Positions 34,440-42,457 of a stretch of 64,000 nt of DNA are shown piece after piece. Origin of the DNA: Sphingomonas bisphenolicum (GTDB taxonomy: Bacteria; Pseudomonadota; Alphaproteobacteria; Sphingomonadales; Sphingomonadaceae); assembly GCF_024349785.1 (NCBI RefSeq), contig NZ_AP018817.1, forward strand, positions 2,263,501 to 2,327,500, read 5' to 3'. The notes beneath the pieces are model-generated. The model did not search any database, had not been told where the DNA came from, and saw only the letters and a list, made by a program, of their open reading frames with translations. The stretch's first letter is position 1, and every line of letters begins with the position of its first letter. Both the position numbers and the translations under genes were made by a program.

Positions 34440-35147
34440 TCACACCGACAGCGCATACATCACGATATTGACCGCGAACTTCGTATTGTCCTCGGCCAGG
34501 AAGCGCTTGTTGCGCCAGTCATAATCCCATTCGCAGCCATAATCCTTGTTGCTGTACAGAACGCCCAGCCGGCCGTTCACCTCTATCCCTTTCAGATAGT
34601 TGTGGACCAGATCGTCGCCCCAGCCATTGAGTTCCAGCCCGGTATTGGGCGGCCCATCATCGAATTTGAAGAAGCTGCGGTAGAGGCCATGGCTCTTGGG
34701 CAGCGTCTTCAACGCCTTCGGCCCGAAAATCTTTGCCATCTGCGCCTCGAACGAGCGGGCGAACAGGCCGTCTATGTCATGGTTGCAATCGTCCACCATC
34801 ACGAAGCCGCCATTGCGGACATAGCGTTCGAAATTGCGGCGTTCGGCCGCCGAAAATTCGACCAGCTTGTGCCCCGCTATGTAGCAGAAGGGCGCGGTCA
34901 GCATCTTGGGGTCCGATAGCGCGACCACATGCTCCTTGGGGTCCACCCGCAACGTCGTATAGTCGATCAGGGACGTGATCATGTTCGACGGCATGCGCTG
35001 GTCGACGTCCCAGTCGCCCGAATCGTATCGCAACCGCGTGAACCAGAAATCATACCCCCCGGCTGCCGCGGCGGCGGCGAACGGCCGGGCCAGCAACCCG
35101 CTGGCCAGACCGCCCGCCATCAACCGGAGAAAGTCGCTGCGCGTCAT
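34440..35147 (-). CDS. DUF4159 domain protein with export signal
   Basis: A 235-residue protein. The N-terminus TRSDFLRLMAGGLASGLLAR followed by an alanine run is a signal peptide with a degenerate Tat-like motif (one Arg of the pair missing). The mature domain (YDFWFTRLRYDSGDWDVDQR ... FERYVRNGGFVMVDDCNHD ... YSNKDYGCEWDYDW) is DUF4159, a GATase1-like fold that is common in MoxR/BatA clusters. It lies 16 bp after the TldE-like gene and 46 bp before moxR. Function unknown. Confidence 0.85.
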   Translation of the reverse strand: MTRSDFLRLMAGGLASGLLARPFAAAAAAGGYDFWFTRLRYDSGDWDVDQRMPSNMITSLIDYTTLRVDPKEHVVALSDPKMLTAPFCYIAGHKLVEFSAAERRNFERYVRNGGFVMVDDCNHDIDGLFARSFEAQMAKIFGPKALKTLPKSHGLYRSFFKFDDGPPNTGLELNGWGDDLVHNYLKGIEVNGRLGVLYSNKDYGCEWDYDWRNKRFLAEDNTKFAVNIVMYALSV

Positions 35148-35163
35148 GCCTTGGGCGTCGACC

Positions 35164-36501
35164 TCACACCGCGTCCGACAGCGAGGTGAAGGTGAAGTCG
35201 CGCAGCTTCATCGGCGGGATCACCATGACCATGTCCGATTCGTCGCTCTTCACCCGCACCGGCTTGCCGAACTCCTCGACATTGTTGAGCATGATGACGG
35301 GGCTTTCGTTGAAGCGGAAATTCTTCACCGGATATTTGATCTGGCCATTTTCGATATAGAAGGTGCCGTCGCGGGTCAGGCCGGTCAGCAGCACCGTCTG
35401 CGGATCGACCATGCGGATATACCAGGTGCGCGACACCAATATGCCGCGTTCGGTGGTGCGGATCAGGTCGGCGGTCGACTTGGTGCCGCCTTCCATGATG
35501 ACGTTGCCGAACTGCGCCTGTTCCGGCTTGCCCTGCTTTTGCGACCAGAAACGGCTGTAATTCATGTTCACCAGCTTGCCGTTCTGAATGATCGGCAGCT
35601 TCTTGCGCGGCAGGTTGTCGCCATCGTCCCAGGGCAGCACCGCCGCGCCGGGATAGGCGGGGTCGGTGAACATCGTGACCTGCGGGCCATAGACCTGCTC
35701 GCCCAGCTTGTTGCCGCCGCCCTTTTTCGACAGGAAGCTGCGGCCTTCATCGGCCGATCGTGCGTCGAAGAAGAACATCATGAAGGCGACCAGCCCGGCC
35801 GCCGCCGCCGGTTCCAGGATCACGGTATATTTGCCCGGTTCCAATGCCTTGGCCTCGGCCGACGCGCTCGCCTTGCGCATGGCGACGCGAATATCCTCGC
35901 CCGCGTTGAAGGTCGCGACGTCCTGCACATTATGCCCGACCCAGCCGGACCCGCGCCCATCCTCGGTGCGGACGGTGCAGGTATAGTCGGAACTGGTCGA
36001 CGTCTGGTAACCGTAATTGCCCTTGCTGTTCAGGAAGGCGACGAAGCCCGCCTGATCCTCCAGATAGCCTGCCGCGATCAGCTTCTCGGCGCGGCAGGGG
36101 CCGATCGAATCGGTCGCTACCTTGGCGCGATAGGCCGCGTCGATACCCGCCGTCGATGCGCTGAACGTATCGGTCTTCATATAGGTCTGCTTGGGCAGCG
36201 CCGGCATGAATTCCGGATTTTCCGGGGCCAGCTTGGCCAGCTCCTCGGCGCGGCGCACCACGCGCTCCAGCGCGGCGTCGTCGAACTGGTTGATCGTCGC
36301 GGTGCCGACGCGCTTGCCGAACGCGACCTGCACGGACAGTTCGATATTGTCGGTGATGCCCGCGGTGGACACGTCATTGCGCGCGAAGCGAACATTGCCG
36401 CGGATCGCGCCGATCAGTTGGGCGGTGCATTCGTCCGCCTTGGAAAAGCCCACGACCTTGGTCAGGATCGTCTTGGCCTGTGCTTCGGAAAGGATGCTCA
36501 T
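35164..36501 (-). CDS. TldE/PmbA-like protease subunit (no metal motif)
   Basis: A 445-residue TldD/PmbA superfamily protein. It keeps the N-domain (DNIELSVQVAFGKRVGTATI) and the C-terminal half (GLTRDGTFYIENGQIKYPVKNFRFNES is the family hallmark region), but has no HExxxH, so it corresponds to the non-catalytic TldE/PmbA partner. In E. coli TldD and TldE form a heterodimer that digests unfolded peptides such as microcin B17 leader and CcdA. No signal peptide is visible at MSILSEAQAKTILTK, unlike the TldD-like partner encoded 20 bp upstream. Confidence 0.9.
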   Translation of the reverse strand: MSILSEAQAKTILTKVVGFSKADECTAQLIGAIRGNVRFARNDVSTAGITDNIELSVQVAFGKRVGTATINQFDDAALERVVRRAEELAKLAPENPEFMPALPKQTYMKTDTFSASTAGIDAAYRAKVATDSIGPCRAEKLIAAGYLEDQAGFVAFLNSKGNYGYQTSTSSDYTCTVRTEDGRGSGWVGHNVQDVATFNAGEDIRVAMRKASASAEAKALEPGKYTVILEPAAAAGLVAFMMFFFDARSADEGRSFLSKKGGGNKLGEQVYGPQVTMFTDPAYPGAAVLPWDDGDNLPRKKLPIIQNGKLVNMNYSRFWSQKQGKPEQAQFGNVIMEGGTKSTADLIRTTERGILVSRTWYIRMVDPQTVLLTGLTRDGTFYIENGQIKYPVKNFRFNESPVIMLNNVEEFGKPVRVKSDESDMVMVIPPMKLRDFTFTSLSDAV

Positions 36502-36521
36502 ATCTTTGTCTCCCTAACCGA

Positions 36522-38156
36522 TCAGCCGAGCGAACGGGCGGTGTTGATGACGTTGATGCCGTTGAAGCGCGCGGTCGACGATCCGTGCGACACGGCCGAA
36601 ACCTGTGCCGGCTGCCCCTTGCCGTCGAAGAAGGAGCCGCCCAGGCGATAATCGCTGGCGTCGCATACCCCGGCGCACCCGTTCCAGAATTCGGGCGTGC
36701 GGATCTGGTAGGCGACATCCTCGATCTGCTGGGTGATCTTGCCCTGCTTGATCTCGTAGAAGAGCTGCCCGCCGAACTGGGCGTTATAGCGCTGCTGGTC
36801 GATCGAAAAGCTGCCGTCGCCGATGATGTAGATACCATCCTCGACATTGGAAATCATGTCGGCGACGCTCATCTTGGCCTTGCCCGGCTCCAGGCTGACA
36901 TTGGCCATGCGCTGGAACTGCACGTTGGACCAGCTATCGGCATAGGCGCAGCCGTCCGACGCGGCCTTGCCCTCGATATGGGCCTGGTCGCGGATCGCCT
37001 GATAGCCGACCAGCTTGCCGTCGCGGATCAGATCCCACTTCTTGGTCTTCACGCCTTCGTCGTCATAGGACACGGCGCCCAGGCTGCCCGGCTGGGTCTT
37101 GTCGGCGACGATGTTCACCTTGTCGCTGCCATATTGGAAATGGCTTTGCAGCTTGTCCATCGTGGCGAAGCTGGTGCCGGCATAATTGGCTTCGTAACCC
37201 AGCACGCGGTCGAGTTCGAGCGGATGGCCGACCGACTCGTGGATCGTCAGCCAGGTATGCGACGGGTCGAGCACCAGATCATATTTGCCGGGCTTGACCG
37301 AAGGCGCCTTGATCTTTGCCATCGCCTGCTTGGCGGCGGCGACGGCGTCTTCCTTCATATCATAGGACTGGCCATAGACGGTGACGCCATTGGGCAGCAC
37401 GGTCTTGCCGCTGGCCGCCCCGTCCAGATATTCATAGCCCAGCCCCATCGGCGCCGACAGGCCTTCGCGCACGCGGAACTTGCCGCTCGCCTTGTCGACC
37501 GCGGTGACTTCCATCGGCGCCCAGATGCGATGCACGTCCTGGTCGATATAGCTGCCGTCGGTGCTGGCGAAATATTTCTGCTCGTTCACCAGGAACAGGA
37601 TGGAACGGATGAAGCTGGCTCCGGCGTCCAGCGCCGCGGCATTCACGCCCATCAGCAGGTCGACCTTGTCCTTGATCGGCACGGTCATGCTGTTCTTGAC
37701 GATCGGCGTGCGCCAGCTGACCTCGCCCACGCCCGTCACCGGGGCGAGCTGGACCGGCGCGCTCTGGCCCGGCGCATTGGCCTTGGCGATGGCGACGGCT
37801 TGGCCCGCGGCCTTGGCGACGGCTTCCTTGGTCATCTCGTTGGTGGCGGCAAAGCCCCAGGCGCCATTGGCGATCACGCGGATTCCCACGCCGGTCGATT
37901 CGGTGTTCACCACATTTTCGACGTTGCGTTCGCGGGTGATGACGAACTGGCGCAGATAGCGACCGACCCGCACGTCGCAATAGGATGCGCCCGCGCTCTT
38001 GGCCGCGTTCATCGCGGCGTCGGCCAGTGCCTTCTTCACCGCCACGTCGATGGCGCTGTTCAGTTCCTCGGCGGCAATCACCTTGCCGAACATGGATGGG
38101 AGAAGGAGTCCTCCTGCGCCCGCGGCGCCAAAGGCCAGAAAATCGCGTCTGTGCAA
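36522..38156 (-). CDS. TldD-like zinc metalloprotease with Tat signal
   Basis: A 544-residue TldD family protease. The zinc motif HESVGH (HExxxH, residues 306-311) is intact, and a later cysteine in FWNGCAGVCD is a candidate third ligand, as in E. coli TldD. The N-terminus MHRRDFLAFGAAGAGGLLLP is a good twin-arginine signal, which cytoplasmic TldD proteins lack; this predicts periplasmic location. It heads the eight-gene operon leading to MoxR. Its partner (35164) has no signal, raising the question of co-export as a folded Tat complex. Confidence 0.92.
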   Translation of the reverse strand: MHRRDFLAFGAAGAGGLLLPSMFGKVIAAEELNSAIDVAVKKALADAAMNAAKSAGASYCDVRVGRYLRQFVITRERNVENVVNTESTGVGIRVIANGAWGFAATNEMTKEAVAKAAGQAVAIAKANAPGQSAPVQLAPVTGVGEVSWRTPIVKNSMTVPIKDKVDLLMGVNAAALDAGASFIRSILFLVNEQKYFASTDGSYIDQDVHRIWAPMEVTAVDKASGKFRVREGLSAPMGLGYEYLDGAASGKTVLPNGVTVYGQSYDMKEDAVAAAKQAMAKIKAPSVKPGKYDLVLDPSHTWLTIHESVGHPLELDRVLGYEANYAGTSFATMDKLQSHFQYGSDKVNIVADKTQPGSLGAVSYDDEGVKTKKWDLIRDGKLVGYQAIRDQAHIEGKAASDGCAYADSWSNVQFQRMANVSLEPGKAKMSVADMISNVEDGIYIIGDGSFSIDQQRYNAQFGGQLFYEIKQGKITQQIEDVAYQIRTPEFWNGCAGVCDASDYRLGGSFFDGKGQPAQVSAVSHGSSTARFNGINVINTARSLG

Positions 38157-38429
38157 GGCTTGTCTCCCGCCTGACTATGCCCGCAGGACGCGGGTCGGAT
38201 TATATGTGGATCACGGTTTGCGGCCGTATCGGCTTGATAAGGTGGATCATCGCCGTCTGGGTCGGCGGGGTCAAACATCTTTTACGGATGCACAAGAAGG
38301 CTGACTATGCTTTCGACAGATGACATCTGTCGAAAAATACTCGCCGCCAAAAGCCGCACAGGCACGACAAATCGGCGGAGAAGGCTATGCCATCCCGCTG
38401 ATATATCGTCATATCTGACTATGAAAATG
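38157..38429. promoter_or_regulatory. Intergenic region upstream of the TldD-MoxR operon
   Basis: A 273-bp gap between the tldD-like start and tRNA-Pro, both on the minus strand. It contains a 25-bp perfect interrupted palindrome (38311-38335) 155 bp upstream of the tldD-like start. Nothing else convincing; a short plus-strand frame through it is antisense to the tRNA and is not a gene. Confidence 0.5.
38311..38335. promoter_or_regulatory. 25-bp perfect dyad, candidate operator
   Basis: TTTCGACAGATG and its exact reverse complement CATCTGTCGAAA flank a single central A. A one-base loop is unsuitable for an RNA hairpin, and there is no GC-rich stem. A dimeric regulator site controlling the downstream tldD-like operon therefore fits better than a terminator. 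The binding factor is unknown. Confidence 0.5.
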
Positions 38430-38506
38430 TGGTCGGGGAAAGAGGATTCGAACCTCCGGCCCCTGCCTCCCGAAGACAGTGCTCTACCAGGCTGAGCTAT
38501 TCCCCG
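38430..38506 (-). tRNA. tRNA-Pro (anticodon CGG)
   Basis: A 77-nt cloverleaf with acceptor CGGGGAA/TTCCCCG, discriminator A and an encoded CCA. The anticodon stem CTGTC/GGCAG closes the loop TTCGGGA, giving CGG (reads CCG proline codons). The T-loop TTCGAAT is intact. Confidence 0.96.
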
Positions 38507-38611
38507 ACCGATGCCGAAGCCGCTTTGTGGGCGGCCCCGTAAGGCAGGAGTGGGCCTATAGAGGGGGCTTTCCAGACTGGCAAGCGGGCAATGACGCTTT
38601 TTTTGCAGTGG

Positions 38612-38974
38612 TTAGAGAAGCCCCGCCGCGCGGAAGCTGAAGCGGCTTTCGCCCGCATGGATCAAGTGATCGGCCAGCCGGATCTCCAGCGGCCGCAAAC
38701 GACGCGCAATGGTTCGCGTCAGGGCGACATCGCGCCAGCAGGGCAGGTGTGACGCATGACCGCCGCGTCGCTGGATCAGGGCGACCCAGCTGCCTTCGTC
38801 TCTCAGCAGGTGGTGCAGCACGCCATGCCAATCCTGGCGCAGCGTCAGCAGGCGTTGCGGTCGCCAGGCGCCATCCAGAATCGCGATCGCCAGTTCGTCC
38901 TCCATGCGTGCAGGATGCCGCGATCGCCATCCGGCGGGCAGTGGAACAAGAACCCTTTCGGACGGTGATTGCAT
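38612..38974 (-). CDS. RadC/JAB-domain-like small protein lacking the metal motif
   Basis: A 120-residue protein whose last 60 residues align by pattern with the C-terminal half of RadC (JAB/MPN) proteins: ALTRTIARRLRPLEIRLADH, then a closing FSFRAAGLL. The JAB metal motif HxHPSG, expected about 15 residues earlier, is replaced by ALIQRRGG, so no metalloprotease activity is expected. The start is uncertain: 38974 or an internal ATG at 38905. It is divergent from thyA. Function unknown; it may be a decayed or repurposed RadC relative. Confidence 0.7.
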   Translation of the reverse strand: MQSPSERVLVPLPAGWRSRHPARMEDELAIAILDGAWRPQRLLTLRQDWHGVLHHLLRDEGSWVALIQRRGGHASHLPCWRDVALTRTIARRLRPLEIRLADHLIHAGESRFSFRAAGLL

Positions 38975-39046
38975 ATCCCGGTCCGATTGGCGCGGCCGCC
39001 GTCATGGGCTAAAGCATCGGGCTATATCCATTCGCAGGAACCCGCC

Positions 39047-39994
39047 TTGACCGACATGCCTTCCTCGTCCGTGCCCCATTATGAGCAGCAATATCTGGAC
39101 CTGATGCGGCATATCTGGCGGCATGGCGACGAACGGGTCGATCGCACCGGGGTCGGCACCCGCTCGATCCTGGGTGCGACGATGCGATTCTCGCTGGCCA
39201 ATGATGCGGTGCCGCTGCTGACCACCAAGCGGGTCTATTGGAAGGTCGCGGCGCGCGAGATGCTGTGGTTTCTGACCGGCGACACCAATATCCGCGAACT
39301 GGTGCGGCAGGGCGTGCATATCTGGACCGACTGGCCGCTCGACGCCTATCGCAAGGCGACCGGCGAGGATATAGACCGCGACACGTTCGAAATGCGGATC
39401 GTCGGCGACGATGATTTCGCCCGGCAATGGGGCGATCTGGGTCCGGTCTATGGCGCGCAATGGGTGAACTGGCCGCGCTATGAGGCGGTCGGCGACGGAC
39501 TCTATCGAAAGGCGGATCAGGGCCATAACCAGATCGCCGATCTGGTGCAGGCGATTCGCGTCGCTCCCGGCTCGCGCCGCCTGCTGTTCACCGGCTGGAA
39601 CGTGGCGGAAGTGGCGCAGATGGCGTTGCCGCCCTGCCATATGACCTATCAGTTCCAGGTGTCGGACGGCAAGCTCAACGGCTTGTTGTTCCAGCGTAGC
39701 TGCGACCTTGGCCTGGGCTTCGCCTTCAATATTTTCGGCCTCTCGATGATCACCCGGATGCTGGCGCAGCAGTGCGATCTGGAACCGGGCGAGGTGGTCT
39801 GGCAGGGCGGCGACGTCCATCTCTATCTGAACCATGCCGCGCTGGTGGAAGAGCAGATGGATCGAATCCCATCCGGCACACCCAAATTGCGGATCAATCG
39901 GCGGCCTTCGAGTATTTTCGATTATCGGATCGAGGATTTCGATGTCCTTGATTATGCGCCACAGGCCCATATTTCCGCGCCGGTGGCTGTCTGA
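39047..39994 (+). CDS. thyA: Thymidylate synthase
   Basis: ThyA-type enzyme converting dUMP to dTMP with methylene-THF. The catalytic Cys is in LPPCHMTYQFQ. The folate/dUMP sites RTGVGTRSILGATMRFSL, REMLWFLTGDTNIRELV, QRSCDLGLGFAFNI and VHLYLNH are all present. At about 315 residues it is longer than the E. coli enzyme (264) because of an insert near IDRDTFEMRIVGDDDFARQW, as in other long ThyA proteins. The start is taken as TTG at 39047 because AGGA lies 9 nt upstream; ATG at 39056 is the alternative (312 aa). Confidence 0.96.
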   Translation: MTDMPSSSVPHYEQQYLDLMRHIWRHGDERVDRTGVGTRSILGATMRFSLANDAVPLLTTKRVYWKVAAREMLWFLTGDTNIRELVRQGVHIWTDWPLDAYRKATGEDIDRDTFEMRIVGDDDFARQWGDLGPVYGAQWVNWPRYEAVGDGLYRKADQGHNQIADLVQAIRVAPGSRRLLFTGWNVAEVAQMALPPCHMTYQFQVSDGKLNGLLFQRSCDLGLGFAFNIFGLSMITRMLAQQCDLEPGEVVWQGGDVHLYLNHAALVEEQMDRIPSGTPKLRINRRPSSIFDYRIEDFDVLDYAPQAHISAPVAV

Positions 39995-40113
39995 CGAGAC
40001 AGCGAGCCGGACAGTAGTAAAAGGAAAATGGGTAAGGAAGGCTTGCCTTTTGTGGCGTTGTAATTTAATAATTGCGTCAAGCAAGATTATTGCAATGCAT
40101 CATAGGAGGCAGG

Positions 40114-41409
40114 ATGAGCGATCCGACCGGATCAGGCGGTATTGAGGGGCAGCCAGGGCGTAATCTGCCGCCGCTGCGCCTGCACGTGCCCGAGCCGCCC
40201 GCGCGGCCCGGCGAAAGCGCCGACTTCACCCATTTCGACATTCCCGCCGCCGATGCGGCGCCCCGCCCGGACGAGGCGGCGCAGCCCGACGCCATGCGCG
40301 ACATGGCCTATGGGCTGATTCGCGTGCTGGATGAGGATGGCGCGGCGGTGGGCGCCTGGAACCCCAAGCTCCCGCCCGAAACGCTGTTGCGGATGCTCCG
40401 CACCATGGCGCTGACCCGCGCCTTCGACGCACGCATGTTCCGCGCCCAGCGCCAGGGCAAGACCAGCTTCTACATGAAATCGACGGGTGAAGAGGCGGTG
40501 TCGATCGGCGCGGCGCTGGCCCTGTCGCGCGACGATATGTGCTTTCCCAGCTATCGCCAGCAGGGGATTTTGCTCGCGCGCGACTGGCCGCTGGTCGACA
40601 TGATGAACCAGATTTATTCCAACAAGGGCGACCGGCTGAAGGGGCGCCAATTGCCGATTATGTATTCGGCGCGGGACGCGGGCTTCTTCTCCATCTCCGG
40701 CAACCTTACCACCCAATATCCGCAGGCGGTGGGCTGGGCGATGGCCAGCGCCGCGCGCGGCGACACGCGCATCGCCGCGACCTGGTGCGGCGAAGGATCG
40801 ACGGCGGAAGGGGATTTTCACTCGGCCTGTACCTTCGCCAGCGTTTATCGCGCACCCGTCATCATGAATGTCGTGAATAACCAATGGGCTATCAGTAGCT
40901 TTTCAGGTTTTGCCGGAGCCGAGTCGACCACCTTCGCCGCACGCGCCGTGGGCTATGGCATCGCCGGCCTGCGGGTCGATGGCAACGACATCCTCGCCGT
41001 CTATGCCGCGACGCGCTGGGCCGCCGATCGGGCGCGGTCCAATGCCGGGCCGACCCTTATCGAGCATTTCACCTATCGCGTCGAAGGGCATAGCACATCG
41101 GACGATCCGACCGCCTATCGCTCTGCCGAGGAAAGCAGCCTCTGGCCGCTGGGCGATCCGATCGCGCGGCTCAAAGCCCATTGCATCGGCTTGGGCATCT
41201 GGGACGAGGATCGTCACGCCGCGATGGACAAGGAATTGGCCGAACTGGTCCGCGACGCTGCGCGCGAGGCGGAGAAGAACGGCATATTGGGCCACGGCCT
41301 CCACCATCCGATGGAGAGCATGTTCGAGGATGTGTTCGAAGAGATGCCCCGGCACCTCAAGGAACAGCAGCAGCAGATGCTGGACGAATGGAAGGCGGCA
41401 GGACTGTGA
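40114..41409 (+). CDS. bkdA1: Branched-chain 2-oxoacid dehydrogenase E1 alpha subunit
   Basis: A 431-residue thiamine-diphosphate E1 alpha subunit. The ThDP motif GEGSTAEGDFHSAC ... NNQWAIS is clear, as are TSFYMKSTGEEAVSIGAALA and the phosphorylation-loop region YRVEGHSTSDDPTAYRS, typical of the branched-chain (BCKDH) group. A 60-residue Pro/Ala-rich N-terminal extension precedes the core. The start at 40114 has an excellent TAGGAGGCAGG ribosome binding site. It forms the heterotetrameric E1 with the next gene, feeding the E2 at 42458. An AT-rich region with ATTGC/GCAAT half-sites precedes the gene and may bind an Lrp/BkdR-type regulator (weak). Confidence 0.92.
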   Translation: MSDPTGSGGIEGQPGRNLPPLRLHVPEPPARPGESADFTHFDIPAADAAPRPDEAAQPDAMRDMAYGLIRVLDEDGAAVGAWNPKLPPETLLRMLRTMALTRAFDARMFRAQRQGKTSFYMKSTGEEAVSIGAALALSRDDMCFPSYRQQGILLARDWPLVDMMNQIYSNKGDRLKGRQLPIMYSARDAGFFSISGNLTTQYPQAVGWAMASAARGDTRIAATWCGEGSTAEGDFHSACTFASVYRAPVIMNVVNNQWAISSFSGFAGAESTTFAARAVGYGIAGLRVDGNDILAVYAATRWAADRARSNAGPTLIEHFTYRVEGHSTSDDPTAYRSAEESSLWPLGDPIARLKAHCIGLGIWDEDRHAAMDKELAELVRDAAREAEKNGILGHGLHHPMESMFEDVFEEMPRHLKEQQQQMLDEWKAAGL

Positions 41410-42452
41410 GCGAAGTCATGACACAGGAAACTGCCGACACCATCCACATGAACATGATCCAGGCGATCAACAGCGCCATGGACGTGATGATGGAGCGTGA
41501 CCCGACCGTGGTCGTGATGGGCGAGGATGTCGGCTTTTTCGGCGGCGTTTTCCGCGCCACCGCGGGCCTTCAGGCGAAATATGGCAAGAACCGCGTGTTC
41601 GATACGCCGATTACCGAATGCGGGATCATCGGCGTGGCCGTGGGCATGGGCGCCTATGGCCTGCGCCCGGTGCCGGAAATCCAGTTCGCCGACTATATTT
41701 ATCCGGCGCTCGACCAGCTCGTGTCCGAAGCCGCGCGGCTGCGTTACCGCTCGGCGGGCGAGTTCATCGCCCCGATGACGGTCCGGTCGCCCTTCGGCGG
41801 CGGCATTTTCGGTGGCCAGACCCACAGCCAGTCGCCCGAAGGCATCTTCACCCATTGTTCGGGGATCAAGACGGTGATCCCGTCCACGCCCTATGATGCC
41901 AAGGGACTGCTGATCGCCGCGATCGAGGATAATGACCCGACCCTATTCTTCGAGCCCAAGCGCATCTATAACGGCCCGTTCGACGGCCATTATGATACGC
42001 CGGCGACCAGTTGGGCCGGTCATGCCGATGCGCAGGTGCCGACCGGCTATTACCGCATCCCGTTGGGCAAGGCGCGGATCGCGCGGGCAGGCGACGCGCT
42101 GACCGTCCTCTGCTACGGCACGATGGTCCATGTCGTCGAGAATGTGGTCGCGACGCTGGGCATCGACGCGGAGATCGTCGACCTGCGCAGTCTGGTTCCG
42201 CTGGACATCGACACGATCGAGGCGTCGGTGAAGAAGACCGGCCGCTGCCTGATCGTGCATGAGGCGACGCGAACCAGCGGTTTCGGCGCGGAATTGCTCG
42301 CCCAGGTGCAGGAGCGCTGCTTCTACCATCTCGAAGCGCCGATCGAGCGCGTCACCGGCTTTGACACGCCCTATCCGCACAGCCTGGAATGGGCCTATTT
42401 CCCCGGGCCGGTGCGTATCCGCGAAGCCATCAACAAGATCATGAAGGACTAA
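41406..42452 (+). CDS. bkdA2: Branched-chain 2-oxoacid dehydrogenase E1 beta subunit
   Basis: A 348-residue E1 beta subunit. Seen: MNMIQAINSAMDVMMERD, VVMGEDVGFFGGVFRAT, FDTPITECGIIGVAVGMGAY, and the C-terminal transketolase domain ending in YPHSLEWAYFPGPVRI. The GTG at 41406 overlaps the E1 alpha stop (GTGA) and gives an N-terminus close to related proteins; ATG at 41418 is a possible alternative. It decarboxylates branched-chain 2-oxoacids together with E1 alpha and transfers the acyl group to E2 lipoate. Confidence 0.94.
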   Translation: MSEVMTQETADTIHMNMIQAINSAMDVMMERDPTVVVMGEDVGFFGGVFRATAGLQAKYGKNRVFDTPITECGIIGVAVGMGAYGLRPVPEIQFADYIYPALDQLVSEAARLRYRSAGEFIAPMTVRSPFGGGIFGGQTHSQSPEGIFTHCSGIKTVIPSTPYDAKGLLIAAIEDNDPTLFFEPKRIYNGPFDGHYDTPATSWAGHADAQVPTGYYRIPLGKARIARAGDALTVLCYGTMVHVVENVVATLGIDAEIVDLRSLVPLDIDTIEASVKKTGRCLIVHEATRTSGFGAELLAQVQERCFYHLEAPIERVTGFDTPYPHSLEWAYFPGPVRIREAINKIMKD

Positions 42453-42457
42453 GGGTC

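Noticed and set aside
38307..38495. 62-codon plus-strand frame ending in SGKEDSNLRPLPPEDSALPG
   Set aside because: The C-terminal peptide is the antisense translation of tRNA-Pro, another known false ORF pattern.
40020..40113. ATTGC/GCAAT half-sites upstream of the E1 alpha gene as an Lrp/BkdR operator
   Set aside because: The arms are only five bases and the region is generally AT-rich. The evidence is too weak to list as a site.
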